A stretch of DNA of 64,000 nucleotides from Pleurodeles waltl. Its lineage: Eukaryota; Chordata; Amphibia; Caudata; Salamandridae. A program made the position numbers and the translations under genes. Where the stretch lies: contig NC_090444.1 in the NCBI RefSeq assembly GCF_031143425.1, positions 1,318,135,324 through 1,318,199,323 on the forward strand, in the 5' to 3' direction. Numbering within the stretch: the stretch's first letter is position 1; every line of letters begins with the position of its first letter. The notes beneath the pieces were generated by a model. The model was not told the origin of the DNA. It worked only from the letters and a program-made list of their open reading frames with translations, and ran no database searches. Below, in pieces: positions 63,776-64,000 of the stretch.

Positions 63776-64000
63776 TTCAACACCGCCAACAGGCCAGCGG
63801 TAAAAAAATTGGAATCATGACCACGGCCGAAACTGCCAACACAAACAGACACTTTAACACACCGACCGCCACGGCGGTAGCAACAAACACTGCAGTGGTA
63901 ACCGTCAACAGCCAGGCAGAAGACAATGTACCGCCCACTGCACTTTTTCCAAATGCTTGTGTACCTTCTCATACACAAGGAACACGAACGCCGGTAAAGA
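63776..64000 (+). mobile_element. Second Harbinger-family terminus, runs off the window
   Basis: ACCGCCAACAGGCCAGCGG, then AATCATGACCACGGCCGAAA, then ACAATGTACCGCCCACTGCA follow the same order as 5370-5530 of the large Harbinger, in the same orientation, with about 80% identity by eye. The outermost ~40 bp including the TIR are missing, so the copy is truncated or fused directly to the USP fragment. Confidence 0.7.

Overview
The window is vertebrate nuclear DNA made almost entirely of transposable elements and satellites. I found no complete host gene. The mixture points to a giant salamander genome, most likely a salamandrid newt such as Pleurodeles: an ~11-kb Harbinger transposon, Gmr1-type Ty3/gypsy and class-I-like ERV remnants, L1 and L2 LINEs, multi-hairpin MITEs and kilobase minisatellites. 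The taxon call rests on remembered repeat families, not on a search.

Layout. 1-1170: 3' end of an L1 (+) abutting a Gmr1-like retrotransposon (-). 1171-5191: that Gmr1 relic (integrase, protease, CCHC knuckle, SCAN-like gag, PBS, LTR). 5192-24833: a broken endogenous retrovirus (+) whose ~1.4-kb 5' LTR is split by a Harbinger transposon at 5329-16357. The Harbinger has matching TIRs and CAT flanks. It carries a spliced transposase gene (frameshifted), a two-exon 433-aa Myb/NAIF1-like gene that is intact, a second, larger Myb-like gene broken by small indels, and two minisatellite arrays. 24284-25735: hairpin-rich MITEs. 26767-28249: an LTR (-) related to the ERV LTR. 29526-33746: a long LTR with TGTAGGAAG...CTTCCTACA ends. 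37390-41330: tandem interspersed-repeat families. 41794-42705: a 912-bp MITE built from hairpins. 44685-49417: an L2-clade LINE (-) with a 1025-codon ATG-initiated endonuclease/reverse-transcriptase frame and ~2.9 tandem ~535-bp 5' monomers. 50971-51300: a BED-finger (hAT-like) relic. 51590-57090: a 5.5-kb GT-rich minisatellite. 57701-62837: a decayed L1 (-) flanked by a 14-bp target duplication. 63190-63772: a ubiquitin-protease fragment. 63776-64000: the start of another Harbinger-family terminus.

How the parts fit. The first 25 kb reads as nested insertions: L1 next to (probably into) Gmr1, the ERV next to (probably into) the Gmr1 LTR, and the Harbinger into the ERV LTR. Harbinger transposition generally needs a DDE transposase plus a Myb-like partner. 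This element encodes the transposase and two different Myb-like partners, only one of which is still open. Several nearby MITEs share the TCATTAC terminal core and could be substrates of such a source.
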